Counted from the stretch's first letter, positions 43,154-53,420 are shown. The stretch: DNA of 64,000 bases from Pseudoflavitalea rhizosphaerae (GCF_003991355.1 NZ_RCSU01000013.1:122613-186612), one strand, 5' to 3'. Translations and numbers: made by a program. Notes: generated by a model from the letters alone, not told the origin.

Positions 43154-46100
43154 ATGAAGAATTCTACCCTGATGCGTAGGAAACTGCTGCTGCTCTTTTG
43201 TCTCTTCATGTTTTCCCTTTCAGGTATCTCACAACAAAAGCAAAATTGGATCACCGCTAAAAACGGTAAGGAGATTGGCTTTTACGAATATGTTCCCACG
43301 AATTATTCTGCTAATCCTTCACTGAAGTATCCTGTTATCATCTTCCTGCATGGGCATGGTGAACGGGGCAATGGCCGTTCGGAGCTTCCCCGTGTTTTGC
43401 TTAGTGGTACGCCTCCGAGGCTGATTGCAGACGGCAATCCGATGACATTCACCTGGAATGGAAAAACTGAATCCTTCATTGTGATCAGCCCCCAGTGTAA
43501 TTCAGAGTTTGGCTGGTGGCAGAACTGGTATGTGGATGAGCTGCTCGCGTATGTTCAGAAAACCTATCGCGTGGATGAGAACCGGATCTTCCTTACCGGC
43601 CTGAGTATGGGTGGTGGCGGTACCTGGGCTTATGCCGGCGCTTCCGTGGAGAATGCTAAGAAGTTCGCCGCCATCGGCGTTTCCTGTGGCGCCTGCACCA
43701 ACATCGATCGCTGCAACCTGGCCAATGCCAATCTTCCCGTATGGGCATTCCACGCCAAAGACGATAACAGCGCTGCACCATATAGTTGTACAGCCGGCAC
43801 CATTGCAGCTATTAATGCCTGCAACCCTGCTGTTCCTCCTTATTTCACTTCCTATGAAACAGGCAACCACTGGATCTGGGGCCGTGTGTATGATCCCGGT
43901 CACAATGAACAGGACCCTAATCTTTACGAATGGTTCCTGGCACAGAACAGAAGCCTTCCTGTTAATAAACGTCCGGTGATCAATGCACCTGATGTAACCA
44001 CTACATCCTCTCTTGCCACTGCAGTACTGGATGCTTCCAAATCAACAGATGCAGATGGGAGGATCGTCCGTTATTCATGGAAAAGGATTTCCGGTCCGGG
44101 TGGCGGCACACTCAGCGCCGGTTTCTCACTTGATGGCAAGATCACTGTTAATAGCCTGGTGAATGAAGGCACTTATGTTTATGAAGTGAAAGTGATTGAT
44201 GATCGTGCGGACTGGACTGTAAAGAATATCACTGTGAATGTAGTGGCTGGCGCACCCGGCACCAAGAAACCCATTGCAGATGCAGGTTCCGAGATGACCG
44301 TTTTCTATCCCGCCACCAGTGCACAGCTCAATGGCAAAGGTTCTTACGATCCTGATGGCAGTATCACCAAATGGGCCTGGAGCCAGGTGAGTGGCCCAAC
44401 CACAGCTGGATTCACCAATGGCGGCACTTCAACGCCTACTGTAACCAACCTCGCATTGGGAACTTATGTTTTCAAGCTCATCGTTACCGACAATAATAAT
44501 CTGACAGCGGAAGCGCAGGTGACTGTAAAAGTGAGTCCCTCGAATGTATTACCCGTTGCCAAAGCAGGTGCAGACATCCATATCAGTTTGCCTGTCAGCA
44601 CAGCAACACTCGATGGCAAAGACTCCTATGACTCCGATGGTGAGATCAAAGCTTATGAATGGGCTTATGTAAGCGGCCCTTCACAATATACTATTACAAG
44701 CCCCACGGCTATGACCACTACGGTTACCGGTCTTGTTGAAGGTACTTATGCATTCAGGCTGCGCGTATGGGATAACTGGTACAATTCCACGAACGATACC
44801 GTAAAAGTGACCGTGAGCAAGGATCCCGCGCCGGTGAATAGTCCACCCGTGGCCAGTGCAGGGCCTGACCGGGAGATCACATTACCTGTCAATTCCGCTT
44901 CACTCGATGGCAGCGCCACCCGCGACCCCGAAAATAATATTACAAAGTATGAATGGACAAAGGTGAATGGCCCGGCATCGCACAATTTCGCAACCGGTTC
45001 TTCCCCCTCAACCATTGTAAATGATCTATCTGAAGGCAGCTACGAATTCAAACTTACCGTTACTGATGCCGGTGGACTCAGTTCTTCAGACAATGTGATC
45101 GTTCGCGTGAATCCAAGGCCCAATCAGGCTCCTGTGGCCAATGCTGGCCCTGACCGGGAGATCACTTTGCCAACACAAACAACTTTGCTGGATGGCAGTT
45201 CCTCCAGCGATCCCGATAATAATATTTCATCTTACGAATGGGTCAAGATCAGTGGCCCAAACGCGCACACTTTCGCCAATGCCGCCGCTGCTTCCACCAA
45301 TGTAAATGACCTCGCGGAAGGCACTTACGAGTTTCAACTCACAGTAAAAGATGCGGCCGGCCTCAGTTCTTCAGACATCGTGGTAGTGAAAGTAAATGCG
45401 AAACCAACACATGCCCCCGTTGCCAATGCAGGTCCCGACCGCGAGATCACATTGCCGGCATCTGCTACAACCCTCGATGGCAGCGGTTCTACAGATGCAG
45501 ATAACAATATTGAAACTTACAAATGGACGCAAGTAAGCGGGCCTGCTTCCCCCACTATCGTCAATGACGCTGCAGCCCAAACGGATGTAAAAGATCTGGC
45601 TGAGGGCACCTACCAGTTCAAGCTTACTGTTACAGATGCTGACGGGCTGAGCTCTGATGATATCGTGACCGTGAAAGTGAATCCCAAACCCAATCAGGCA
45701 CCCGTGGCCAATGCAGGTGCAGACCGCAATATCACATTGCCTGCCTCCGCTACCACCCTGGATGGCAGCGCCTCTTCCGATCCTGATAATAATATCAAGA
45801 CTTTTGAATGGTCGTGGGTAAGCGGCCCCTCCACCTATCATATCGATAATACTGCAAATGCAAGTACTGACCTGACCGGTCTCGTGGAAGGTAGTTATGT
45901 TTTTAAACTTACTGTTACGGATGAAGACGGACTGAGTTCCAGCGATGAGGTGAGAGTAATCGTAAATCCTGTATTGACGCCCGATAACCAGGCGCCAACT
46001 GCCGATGCAGGCAGTGATCAAAATATCACATTACCTTCTTCTGCTACCCTTAATGGAACAGGCAGTAAAGATGATGATGGCAGTATCGCCAGCTGGCTTT

Positions 46101-48241
46101 GGGAATGGGTGAACGGACCATCGTCCTTTAATATCGTGAATAAGAATGCAGCCAGCACTGCACTGAACGGACTCGTAGTTGGCACCTATACATTCAGACT
46201 AACGGTTACCGATAATGGAGGTCTGACCGCTTCCGATGTGGTTACAATTGTTGTGAACCCCGATCCCAATCAGGCTCCGTTGGCCAATGCAGGCAATGAT
46301 ATTTCCATTACACTCCCCAACAATTCAACAACCCTCGATGGCAGTACCTCCTCCGATCCGGAAGGCAAAACCCTGACTTTTCTCTGGGAATGGGTTAATG
46401 GTCCTGGTACCTATACTATCGCCAGTAAGAACACAGCGAGTACCTCGCTTACTGGTCTTGTTGTTGGAACTTATACATTCAAACTCACTGTTACAGACGT
46501 TGGCGGATTGAAATCCGTGGATGAAGTGAAAGTGGTGGTGAATCCCGATCCCAACAAACCACCGGTAGCCAATGCAGGTACCGATGTTACCATCACATTG
46601 CCTGTTCAAACAGCCAGCCTGGATGGAAGTTTGTCATCCGATCCGGAAGGCAAAACGCTCACTTATCTCTGGAGCTATGTGAGTGGCCCTAACTCCTATT
46701 CGTTTAGCAGCACCAATACAGCAAAGACCAGTTTGAATGGATTAGTGGAGGGGACTTATGAATTCAGGCTGCTGGTGAAAGATCCCGGTGGCCTCAGTTC
46801 CAGCGATATCGTGAAAGTGATGGTGAAACCTGTGCCTCCCAATCAATTGCCCAACGCCAATGCAGGTGCGGATTTCAGCGTTACCTTACCAAATCCGCTG
46901 ATTCAGTTGAATGGCGGTTCATCAACCGATAATGATGGCACCATCACTGCCTGGAAATGGAATCTCATCAAAGGGCCCAATGCAGCTACTATCACAAATG
47001 GCACTACCAAACTGGCAACGGTAACCGGCGTGATCGCAGGCACCTATCAGTTTGAACTGGTGATCACAGATAACAGGGGTGGTATCGATAAAGACACAGT
47101 GAATGTGATCGTGAACAATCCGCCGAACCAGGCGCCAACTGCCAATGCAGGTACAGATATCACTATTACACTTCCTGTATCCGCTGTAACCCTCAATGGA
47201 AGCGGCTCTACCGATCCCGAGAACAAACCACTCGCTTATCTCTGGACTTACGTGAGCGGACCAACGCCATATTCATTTGCCACTCCTGCTGCTGCAAAAA
47301 CAGTGGTGAACGGATTAGCAGAAGGAACCTATCAGTTCCAGCTGCAGGTGACCGACCAGGGTGGCCTCATTTCAAAAGATATTGTAAGAGTAACAGTGAA
47401 GCCTGCTGTGAATAGATTACCACTCGCCAATGCAGGTACAGACTTCTCGGTAACATTGCCTGCACCAATCATACAACTCAATGGCAGCGCATCTTCCGAC
47501 CAGGATGGAGAGATCACTTCCTGGAAATGGAGCCGCATCAGCGGGCCCGGAACCGTTACCGTCAACAATGCGCAAACCAAAGTGGCCAGTGTTATTGGTG
47601 CTATAGTTGGCGTACATGCATTTGAACTGGTAGTTACAGACAACAGGGGAGGTATCGACAAAGACACGGTGAAGGTGACCGTTGTTAATGCCCCCAACAA
47701 AGCTCCTGTGGCGATGGCCGGAAAGGATACAACTATTGCAGTACCAGCCAATTCAGCCATACTCGATGGTACAGCTTCTTTTGATCCCGATGGCGTGATC
47801 ACTTCAGCCAGGTGGACCCAGATCGAAGGGCCGCGTGAAGCCATTCTTTCTACCACCAGCGGCGTTACCACTACCGTTTCCGGCCTTACTACCGGCGTAT
47901 ACCTGTTTGAACTGATAGTGACCGACAATAAGGGAGCAACAGGTAAGGACACTATCAAAGTGGCTGTGGTAAACAATTTCAAGTATACTGAAGAGCTGAC
48001 TCTTTATCCCAACCCAACCAGGGGGCAGATGAAGGTCCGCTGTATCAGCGATACAGAAGGGGATGCTATCGCTTCCATCATAGATATGAACGGACATGTG
48101 GTGAAGAGTTTCCTGGTCCCCAGGTCCCAGTCCGTAGTGATCCAGGAAATATCCGTAGTTGACCTGGCGCCGGGCGTATATTATTTACACTTGAATCTTG
48201 CCAATAAGAAGAAGATGGTTAGTAAATTTGTGAAGCAATAG
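43154..48241 (+). CDS. Giant secreted esterase-like protein with 14 PKD-type repeats and T9SS tail
   Basis: A 1695-residue protein. A signal peptide ends near LSGISQQ (residue 27). Residues about 30-265 form the same alpha/beta-hydrolase family as its neighbours: YPVIIFLHGHGERGNG, FLTGLSMGGGGTWAY (nucleophile S151), FHAKDDNSAAP (acid) and YETGNHWIW (H239). From residue 273 to about 1610 there are 14 PKD-like domains of about 93 residues, each opening like APVANAGPDREITLP and containing LDGSxSxDPD. The C-terminal part (ELTLYPNPTRGQMKV to KFVKQ) is a T9SS sorting domain. It is closer in architecture to the 965-residue neighbour than to the FN3-rich 2413-residue protein. Cargo and substrate are not known. 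Confidence 0.87.
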   Translation: MKNSTLMRRKLLLLFCLFMFSLSGISQQKQNWITAKNGKEIGFYEYVPTNYSANPSLKYPVIIFLHGHGERGNGRSELPRVLLSGTPPRLIADGNPMTFTWNGKTESFIVISPQCNSEFGWWQNWYVDELLAYVQKTYRVDENRIFLTGLSMGGGGTWAYAGASVENAKKFAAIGVSCGACTNIDRCNLANANLPVWAFHAKDDNSAAPYSCTAGTIAAINACNPAVPPYFTSYETGNHWIWGRVYDPGHNEQDPNLYEWFLAQNRSLPVNKRPVINAPDVTTTSSLATAVLDASKSTDADGRIVRYSWKRISGPGGGTLSAGFSLDGKITVNSLVNEGTYVYEVKVIDDRADWTVKNITVNVVAGAPGTKKPIADAGSEMTVFYPATSAQLNGKGSYDPDGSITKWAWSQVSGPTTAGFTNGGTSTPTVTNLALGTYVFKLIVTDNNNLTAEAQVTVKVSPSNVLPVAKAGADIHISLPVSTATLDGKDSYDSDGEIKAYEWAYVSGPSQYTITSPTAMTTTVTGLVEGTYAFRLRVWDNWYNSTNDTVKVTVSKDPAPVNSPPVASAGPDREITLPVNSASLDGSATRDPENNITKYEWTKVNGPASHNFATGSSPSTIVNDLSEGSYEFKLTVTDAGGLSSSDNVIVRVNPRPNQAPVANAGPDREITLPTQTTLLDGSSSSDPDNNISSYEWVKISGPNAHTFANAAAASTNVNDLAEGTYEFQLTVKDAAGLSSSDIVVVKVNAKPTHAPVANAGPDREITLPASATTLDGSGSTDADNNIETYKWTQVSGPASPTIVNDAAAQTDVKDLAEGTYQFKLTVTDADGLSSDDIVTVKVNPKPNQAPVANAGADRNITLPASATTLDGSASSDPDNNIKTFEWSWVSGPSTYHIDNTANASTDLTGLVEGSYVFKLTVTDEDGLSSSDEVRVIVNPVLTPDNQAPTADAGSDQNITLPSSATLNGTGSKDDDGSIASWLWEWVNGPSSFNIVNKNAASTALNGLVVGTYTFRLTVTDNGGLTASDVVTIVVNPDPNQAPLANAGNDISITLPNNSTTLDGSTSSDPEGKTLTFLWEWVNGPGTYTIASKNTASTSLTGLVVGTYTFKLTVTDVGGLKSVDEVKVVVNPDPNKPPVANAGTDVTITLPVQTASLDGSLSSDPEGKTLTYLWSYVSGPNSYSFSSTNTAKTSLNGLVEGTYEFRLLVKDPGGLSSSDIVKVMVKPVPPNQLPNANAGADFSVTLPNPLIQLNGGSSTDNDGTITAWKWNLIKGPNAATITNGTTKLATVTGVIAGTYQFELVITDNRGGIDKDTVNVIVNNPPNQAPTANAGTDITITLPVSAVTLNGSGSTDPENKPLAYLWTYVSGPTPYSFATPAAAKTVVNGLAEGTYQFQLQVTDQGGLISKDIVRVTVKPAVNRLPLANAGTDFSVTLPAPIIQLNGSASSDQDGEITSWKWSRISGPGTVTVNNAQTKVASVIGAIVGVHAFELVVTDNRGGIDKDTVKVTVVNAPNKAPVAMAGKDTTIAVPANSAILDGTASFDPDGVITSARWTQIEGPREAILSTTSGVTTTVSGLTTGVYLFELIVTDNKGATGKDTIKVAVVNNFKYTEELTLYPNPTRGQMKVRCISDTEGDAIASIIDMNGHVVKSFLVPRSQSVVIQEISVVDLAPGVYYLHLNLANKKKMVSKFVKQ
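43970..47980 (+). repeat. Tandem PKD-encoding repeats, about 280 bp per unit
   Basis: Fourteen units encode PKD-type domains. Units 4-7 are close to each other at DNA level (runs such as GCCAATGCAGG and GAGATCACATTGCC recur), so unequal exchange between units is likely. The outer units are more diverged. Confidence 0.85.
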
Positions 48242-48973
48242 ACGAAACAGTTTATAAGCGCTCCGGAACAGCTATCTTGCAGGAGCATTTGAAATAGAGA
48301 TCACCCGCCGGGAGGCGAGCGATTGGTAACACTCGATAAATGTGAAGGATTTACTCAGCAGTGCCGCCAGTCGCTCTCCTTTTTCGCGGGTGATTTTTTG
48401 ATTTAAGACAAATAGTGAAGCACGTCAAATATCTACTACAGCATCTCCTCATTTTTGTTTCTAATTTTTTACTGCGAACAATTGCATTACACGAATGCTT
48501 TCTTGCCTACCAATTATGCCTGACTTTTTGATGTACCCGCAAACCCTTGCCAGTACTGGCTTTTACAATTCGAAAAAAAACTTTTTTTGCTAACACGTTC
48601 GCTTCCTTGTATTCAGAACGTTTACTTGTAATAACTGCATGCTGTTTTACTCAACCGCGGTAAAAATGTTGCCTGGCTTACACATCTTGGTATAGTAATT
48701 GCGCATTTTGGAAACTGAAAATCGTTCCCTATTTAATCCCGGTTAGTCCGAACAGTAAAAGTCGTTTTAGCTCCCGCCTGAAAGTGCCTTGGGATTGATG
48801 TGACCTTTATAAGAAACCGGTTTTGTTCATATTCCTTATCTATTCGATTTTTTACAGGTCTGCAAAGCGATAGCATGAAATGCTTTGAAAGTATTGCTGC
48901 TATTGACTATGATCATTGCAAAATGGTCGTACCAGGAAACTATTTTTTTTACGGGAAACACTTTTAATTTTCT
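48242..48973. other. 732-nt gene-free region upstream of the third esterase
   Basis: Begins with a diverged palindromic repeat (48299-48395). The remaining 580 nt are A/T-rich with no convincing frame. Small palindromes AAACCGGTTT (near 48817) and AGCATGAAATGCT (near 48874) are seen, and no exact TAnnTTTG box. The length is unusual for this gene-dense window. Confidence 0.6.
48299..48395. repeat. Compound palindromic intergenic repeat, copy 4 (degenerate)
   Basis: Left arm (48299-48326) and right arm (48367-48395) are complementary with mismatches, ending ATCACCCGC and GCGGGTGAT. The inner CGCCTCCGGCG hairpins are lost. It lies 57 nt past the stop of the second giant esterase. Confidence 0.65.
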
Positions 48974-51871
48974 ATGAGAAACTTTTTACTCTGTCTGCTG
49001 GGCATCCTGATCACGATGTCCGCCGCGGCACAACACGAGCCCAAGGGTATCACAGCTAAGAATGGGGAGTACATTGGGTTCTATCAATTCTTACCTCCTG
49101 ATTACAACAAGGACACGAAAACGCACCCTCTGATCATTTTCCTTCACGGTGCGGGAGAAAAGGGTGATGGCACCACGCAACTCAAGAATGCCTGCTGGAA
49201 TGGGCTTCCACGCGAGATCGACGAAGGCAGCACCATGACCTTCACCTGGAATGGCAAAACAGAATCCTTCATCGTGCTAACGCCGCAGCTGAATTCAAAA
49301 TACGGCTGGTGGCAGAACTGGTACGTTGATGACCTGATCGATTACGCTACCAAAAATCTCCGCATCGATCCAAACCGCATTATCCTGACCGGCCTGAGTA
49401 TGGGCGGCGGCGGCACCTGGCAATACGCAGGCAGCTCACTTGAGAACGCCAAAAGGCTTGCTGCCATCGGCATTTCCTGTGGCGCCTGCACAAATACAAC
49501 CTGGTCCAATATGACCAATGCAAACCTGCCCATCTGGGCCTTTCACGCGGAAGACGATAAGAGCGCCGCTCCTGTAACTTGTACCAAGGGCGCTATTCAG
49601 TCTCTCAACGCCCTCAATCCTGCCGTGAAACCTTATATGACCATCTGGCCTAACGGTGACCACTGGATCTGGACCCGCGTATACAATACCAAATACGAAT
49701 ACAACAATCCCAATATTTACGAATGGTTCCTGGCGCAGAACAAGAGTCTGCCGGTAAACGTTCGTCCTGTTGCCAATGCAGGCGGTAATCAATCCATTAC
49801 TACCGGCACTGCACAGGTAACCCTCAATGCGGGCGCTTCCACCGATAAGGATGGCAAGCTGCTCCGCTTCATCTGGAGCAAGGTTTCCGGGCCATCATTC
49901 GGTACCATCAGTACGCCGGTTACAACCAATGGCGTTACAACCGTTACCAATCTCACACAGGCTGGCACTTATGTATATGAAGTGAAAGTGGTGGATGACC
50001 GCTGCGACTGGACCACTGCTCAGGTAACCATCACCGTTACAGACGGTCCTGCCGGAGGCAATCAAAATCCTGTTGCCCGTGCCGGAAATGATATTACCAT
50101 CAAGGCTCCGGCCAACAGCGTTACGCTCAACGGCTCTACTTCTTCCGATCCCGATGGAAGCATCACTGCTTATAACTGGACTAAAGTGAGTGGCCCCACA
50201 GCCGGCACTATCGCGGCGCCCAACAGCTCATCCACTGCAGTAAGTGGCCTTACAGAAGGCACTTATGTATTCAGGCTGAAAGTGACGGATAATAAAGGAG
50301 CTACCGCAACAGATGATATTACCGTAACAGTGAACAAGGCAGACGACAAACCGACTGCCTGGGTAGTTGACGCCGGCGCAGATAAAACCATCACACTGCC
50401 CACCAATAGCGCAACGCTGGATGGATCCAATTCCAGCGATCCTGCGGGACCATTGCAGCAGTTTGAATGGACAAAGATCAGCGGACCTGCAAAATTCACG
50501 ATCGCCAACAGCAAAGTACAATCAACCACTGTGAGCAATCTTGCTGCCGGCACTTATGGATTCAAATTCACTGCCTGGAACAATTCATGGCAGCCGAAAT
50601 CAGATACAGTTTATATCACTGTGAAAGACGCACCGGTAACATCTCCTGATAAACCCGTGGTTGCAAACGCCGGTGCCGACGTCACTATTACCCTGCCAAC
50701 CAACAGCACCACGCTGAACGGATCTGCCTCCGTCAATCCAACGGGCAACGTGATCAAGCAGTACCAATGGAGAAAGCTTACAGGTCCTGCGCAGTACAGC
50801 ATTGCCAATCCAAAGGCTGCTGTTACTGCCGTGAACAACCTGGCGGCCGGTATCTATACCTTTGAACTGATGGTCTGGAACCATAACTGGGAACCACGTG
50901 CAGACACGGTGAAGGTTACGGTGAACCAGGGTAGCGGTGGCGATCCGGGCACTGGTGATGTTGTAAAAGCCAATGCGGGCGCAGACATCACCATTTCAAC
51001 ACCGGCCAGCACAGCCACATTGAATGGCTCTGCTTCATCAGATCCATCTGGTGTGATCAAGGAATACAAATGGAGAAAGATCAGCGGCCCCGCTTCTTTC
51101 ACCATTGTGAATCCTGCCGCTCCTGTTACATCAGTAACCGGGCTTACTGCCGGCGTTTATGCATTCGAGTTAATGGTATGGGGTCATAACTGGGTGCCGC
51201 GCGCAGATACTGTGCAGGTGATCGTCAGGTCTTCCACCGGTAATACCGGGGATGCCAAAGCAGGTCTGGCCAATGCCGGTCCGGATATCGCCATCACACT
51301 ACCTGCCAACAGTGCATCACTGAATGGTTCTGCCTCCGTTGATCCGCTGGGACAGATCAAAGAATACAAATGGAGAAAGATCAGCGGGCCTGCACAATTC
51401 TCCATCGGTAATCCTGCTGTTGTGATCACGCCTATCACCAACCTTGTGGAAGGCATCTACAGCTTCGAACTGATGGTATGGGGTAAAGATTGGGTTCCCC
51501 GCGCAGATACAGTACTGGTGATCGTTTCATCTGTTGCAAAAACTGCTGTGCAGTCTGTGAATACAGAAACGCAACTGATGGCAGTTGCTACTGAAGTGAA
51601 AGAAACCGGCGCCTCTGCTGATAAACTGAAAGTATATCCCAATCCTGCCGTGAGTATGATCAATGTGGAAACTACCAGCAAGGAGAGCGGCAATGCGCAG
51701 CTGAAGATCTACAATTCCAGTGGCAGCCTGATCCGCAGGATCAGCTTCCGGCAGCAACAATCTGTTCAGGTACAACAGGTACCAGTAAGCGACCTGAAAC
51801 CAGGCGTATACAATGTGGAAATCCTGATCAATAATAAAACCACTTTGGTGAGCAGATTTATAAAACAATAA
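48974..51871 (+). CDS. Large secreted esterase-like protein with six PKD-type repeats and T9SS tail
   Basis: A 965-residue paralogue of the preceding giant. MRNFLLCLLGILITMSAAAQ is a signal peptide. Residues about 22-255 form the alpha/beta-hydrolase: HPLIIFLHGAGEKGDG, ILTGLSMGGGGTWQY (nucleophile S142), FHAEDDKSAAP (acid) and WPNGDHWIW (His). Six PKD-type domains follow (about 264-850), opening RPVANAGGNQSIT, PVARAGNDITIKAP and similar. The tail (KLKVYPNPAVSMINVETTSK to SRFIKQ) is a T9SS sorting domain. The hydrolase domain is nearly the same as in its neighbour, pointing to a tandem duplication followed by change in repeat number. It is followed by a terminator. Confidence 0.87.
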   Translation: MRNFLLCLLGILITMSAAAQHEPKGITAKNGEYIGFYQFLPPDYNKDTKTHPLIIFLHGAGEKGDGTTQLKNACWNGLPREIDEGSTMTFTWNGKTESFIVLTPQLNSKYGWWQNWYVDDLIDYATKNLRIDPNRIILTGLSMGGGGTWQYAGSSLENAKRLAAIGISCGACTNTTWSNMTNANLPIWAFHAEDDKSAAPVTCTKGAIQSLNALNPAVKPYMTIWPNGDHWIWTRVYNTKYEYNNPNIYEWFLAQNKSLPVNVRPVANAGGNQSITTGTAQVTLNAGASTDKDGKLLRFIWSKVSGPSFGTISTPVTTNGVTTVTNLTQAGTYVYEVKVVDDRCDWTTAQVTITVTDGPAGGNQNPVARAGNDITIKAPANSVTLNGSTSSDPDGSITAYNWTKVSGPTAGTIAAPNSSSTAVSGLTEGTYVFRLKVTDNKGATATDDITVTVNKADDKPTAWVVDAGADKTITLPTNSATLDGSNSSDPAGPLQQFEWTKISGPAKFTIANSKVQSTTVSNLAAGTYGFKFTAWNNSWQPKSDTVYITVKDAPVTSPDKPVVANAGADVTITLPTNSTTLNGSASVNPTGNVIKQYQWRKLTGPAQYSIANPKAAVTAVNNLAAGIYTFELMVWNHNWEPRADTVKVTVNQGSGGDPGTGDVVKANAGADITISTPASTATLNGSASSDPSGVIKEYKWRKISGPASFTIVNPAAPVTSVTGLTAGVYAFELMVWGHNWVPRADTVQVIVRSSTGNTGDAKAGLANAGPDIAITLPANSASLNGSASVDPLGQIKEYKWRKISGPAQFSIGNPAVVITPITNLVEGIYSFELMVWGKDWVPRADTVLVIVSSVAKTAVQSVNTETQLMAVATEVKETGASADKLKVYPNPAVSMINVETTSKESGNAQLKIYNSSGSLIRRISFRQQQSVQVQQVPVSDLKPGVYNVEILINNKTTLVSRFIKQ
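49763..51525 (+). repeat. Tandem PKD-encoding repeats of the third esterase
   Basis: Six units of about 290 bp. The last three encode near-identical segments (KEYKWRKISGPA) and share DNA runs such as AAATGGAGAAAGATCAGCGG, which is evidence of recent unit duplication or conversion. Confidence 0.8.
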
Positions 51872-51903
51872 GTATCTTTCCACATATCCTGTAAAAGATC
51901 ACG

Positions 51904-51930
51904 AGGGTGCACCCGATAAGGCTGCACCCT
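51904..51930 (+). terminator. Rho-independent terminator of the third esterase gene
   Basis: AGGGTGCA (51904-51911) pairs with TGCACCCT (51923-51930), followed by TTCTTTTT. It starts 33 nt past the stop. Confidence 0.85.
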
Positions 51931-51961
51931 TTCTTTTTGTCCGTTGAATTCCGGGAATGAT

Positions 51962-51984
51962 AAAGCCCGCTACTGTCGGGCTTT
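51962..51984 (-). terminator. Terminator of the GNAT-like gene
   Basis: AAAGCCCG and CGGGCTTT with a 7-nt loop. The minus strand continues into TATC, the plus strand into T and CAG, so it may be bidirectional. It is 21 nt from the stop of the minus-strand gene. Confidence 0.65.
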
Positions 51985-52004
51985 TCAGAGGAAATTCGAA
52001 TTAA

Positions 52005-53168
52005 TTAGAGTAAAATTGGATGTGGCTTGAACTCCTTCGTTTGATCAAACAGGTAACGGTAAGTAGTAAGCGTCCTGCTGGGCCAGGTCTCACCCATTCG
52101 TTTGGCAACGTTGATCATTTTAGGATTGAAATCTCCGATCCATTGCATTTCGTAATGCTCGTACTCATATTGTTTCAGCAGGATACCTGCTTCTATAATC
52201 ATGTAAGCATCCAGCCCCAGGCCCTGGTATTCCGGGATCACTCCGAAAACAAGTCCAACCATTTTCCTGCTGGGCTTGTTCTTCATCAGCCATAGCAGTT
52301 TTAGTTTGTGCCACCAGTTGAATTGTCCATTCAGGAATTTGAACCATTGATTGAGGTCAGGCAGATTGATGAATATGGATACAGGTTGATCGTTATGATA
52401 AACGAACCAGGCAATCTTTTCATCCAATACCGGTTTCATGGTTTCGAAGAGACGTAACACCTGTTGCGGCGCCAATTCTTTTTGTCCTTCATGCCCGGCC
52501 CATGCCTTATTATAAACGAAGGAAAAATCTGCTGCATATTTTTCCAGCTGGCTCTTGTTGATGGTAACCATCTTGTAGCTGGGATCATTGGATATAGCAG
52601 CGTGCCTGTTCCAGAGCTTCTTGTGAAAAGGGCCATGGATCGACATTCCAAAGCAGAGTTGATTATAAAAAGGACGAAAGCCGTAATTCTCGAAAAGCTC
52701 CTTGTAATAAGGCTGGTTGTAGTTCATGCAGTAAAGCGGCTCGCTGAAGCCTTTCACTACCAGCCCCCACCAGCGATCCCGCTCTCCGAAATTGATCGGA
52801 CCGTCCATCGCTTCCATTCCACGCTGAAGCAGCCAGTGCCGGCTCACATCGAAAAGCATATCTGCTGCCTGCTGGTTGTTGATACAATCGAAAAAGCCAA
52901 TACCACCAACAGGGCCATCGTCTTCTTTATTTTGATACTTGCTGTTCACAAAAGCGGCGATACGCCCGATCAGCTTTCCTTCATCGTTCTTAAGCACCCA
53001 TCTGTTCACCTCGCCAAAGCCAAAAGCTTTGTTCCGCTTCGGGTCAAACACTTCTTCCACATCCTTATCCAGGGGACGGATATAACTGGGATCATGTTTA
53101 TTGATCTCTACGTTCACCTGGATAAATGCGGATGCCGTTGCAGAATCTTTAACTTCTATGAGTTGCAT
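52005..53168 (-). CDS. GNAT-fold N-acetyltransferase-like protein
   Basis: A 387-residue cytoplasmic protein. The N-terminal half has FGEVNRWVLKNDEGKLIGRI and FFDCINNQQAADMLFDVSRH, then MDGPINFGERDRWWGLVVKG, and the C-terminal half has LVFGVIPEYQGLGLDAYMII, a loop like the acetyl-CoA-binding RxxGxG of GNAT enzymes, followed by MQWIGDFNPKMINVAKRMGE. This layout resembles a family of tandem-GNAT proteins widespread in Bacteroidota and Proteobacteria, but the substrate is unknown. The gene stands alone with a terminator downstream; the next gene, atpD, is divergent. Confidence 0.6.
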   Translation of the reverse strand: MQLIEVKDSATASAFIQVNVEINKHDPSYIRPLDKDVEEVFDPKRNKAFGFGEVNRWVLKNDEGKLIGRIAAFVNSKYQNKEDDGPVGGIGFFDCINNQQAADMLFDVSRHWLLQRGMEAMDGPINFGERDRWWGLVVKGFSEPLYCMNYNQPYYKELFENYGFRPFYNQLCFGMSIHGPFHKKLWNRHAAISNDPSYKMVTINKSQLEKYAADFSFVYNKAWAGHEGQKELAPQQVLRLFETMKPVLDEKIAWFVYHNDQPVSIFINLPDLNQWFKFLNGQFNWWHKLKLLWLMKNKPSRKMVGLVFGVIPEYQGLGLDAYMIIEAGILLKQYEYEHYEMQWIGDFNPKMINVAKRMGETWPSRTLTTYRYLFDQTKEFKPHPILL

Positions 53169-53420
53169 CGATCTTTATTATACGATAGTTACCAATTTAC
53201 AAGGGTACAAAAAAATTGATAAGCGTAAACCACTTTTCTGATCATTAACCAACCGAACCTTTTGTGAATCCGGCACATACAGGTAAAAACGGGGCCTGGG
53301 AAGCTATTTCATGCAGCCAGTACACATTATACAATATGTTCATACTATGATAATTAGGAAATTCCTGCCGAATCCCACATTATTTCCCGTTTCTTATTTT
53401 ATAATTCTCTTTGCAGCCCT

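Noticed and set aside
43970..47980. A possible CRISPR-like array of direct repeats
   Set aside because: Units are about 280 bp and encode PKD domains in frame; there are no short repeats with unique spacers.
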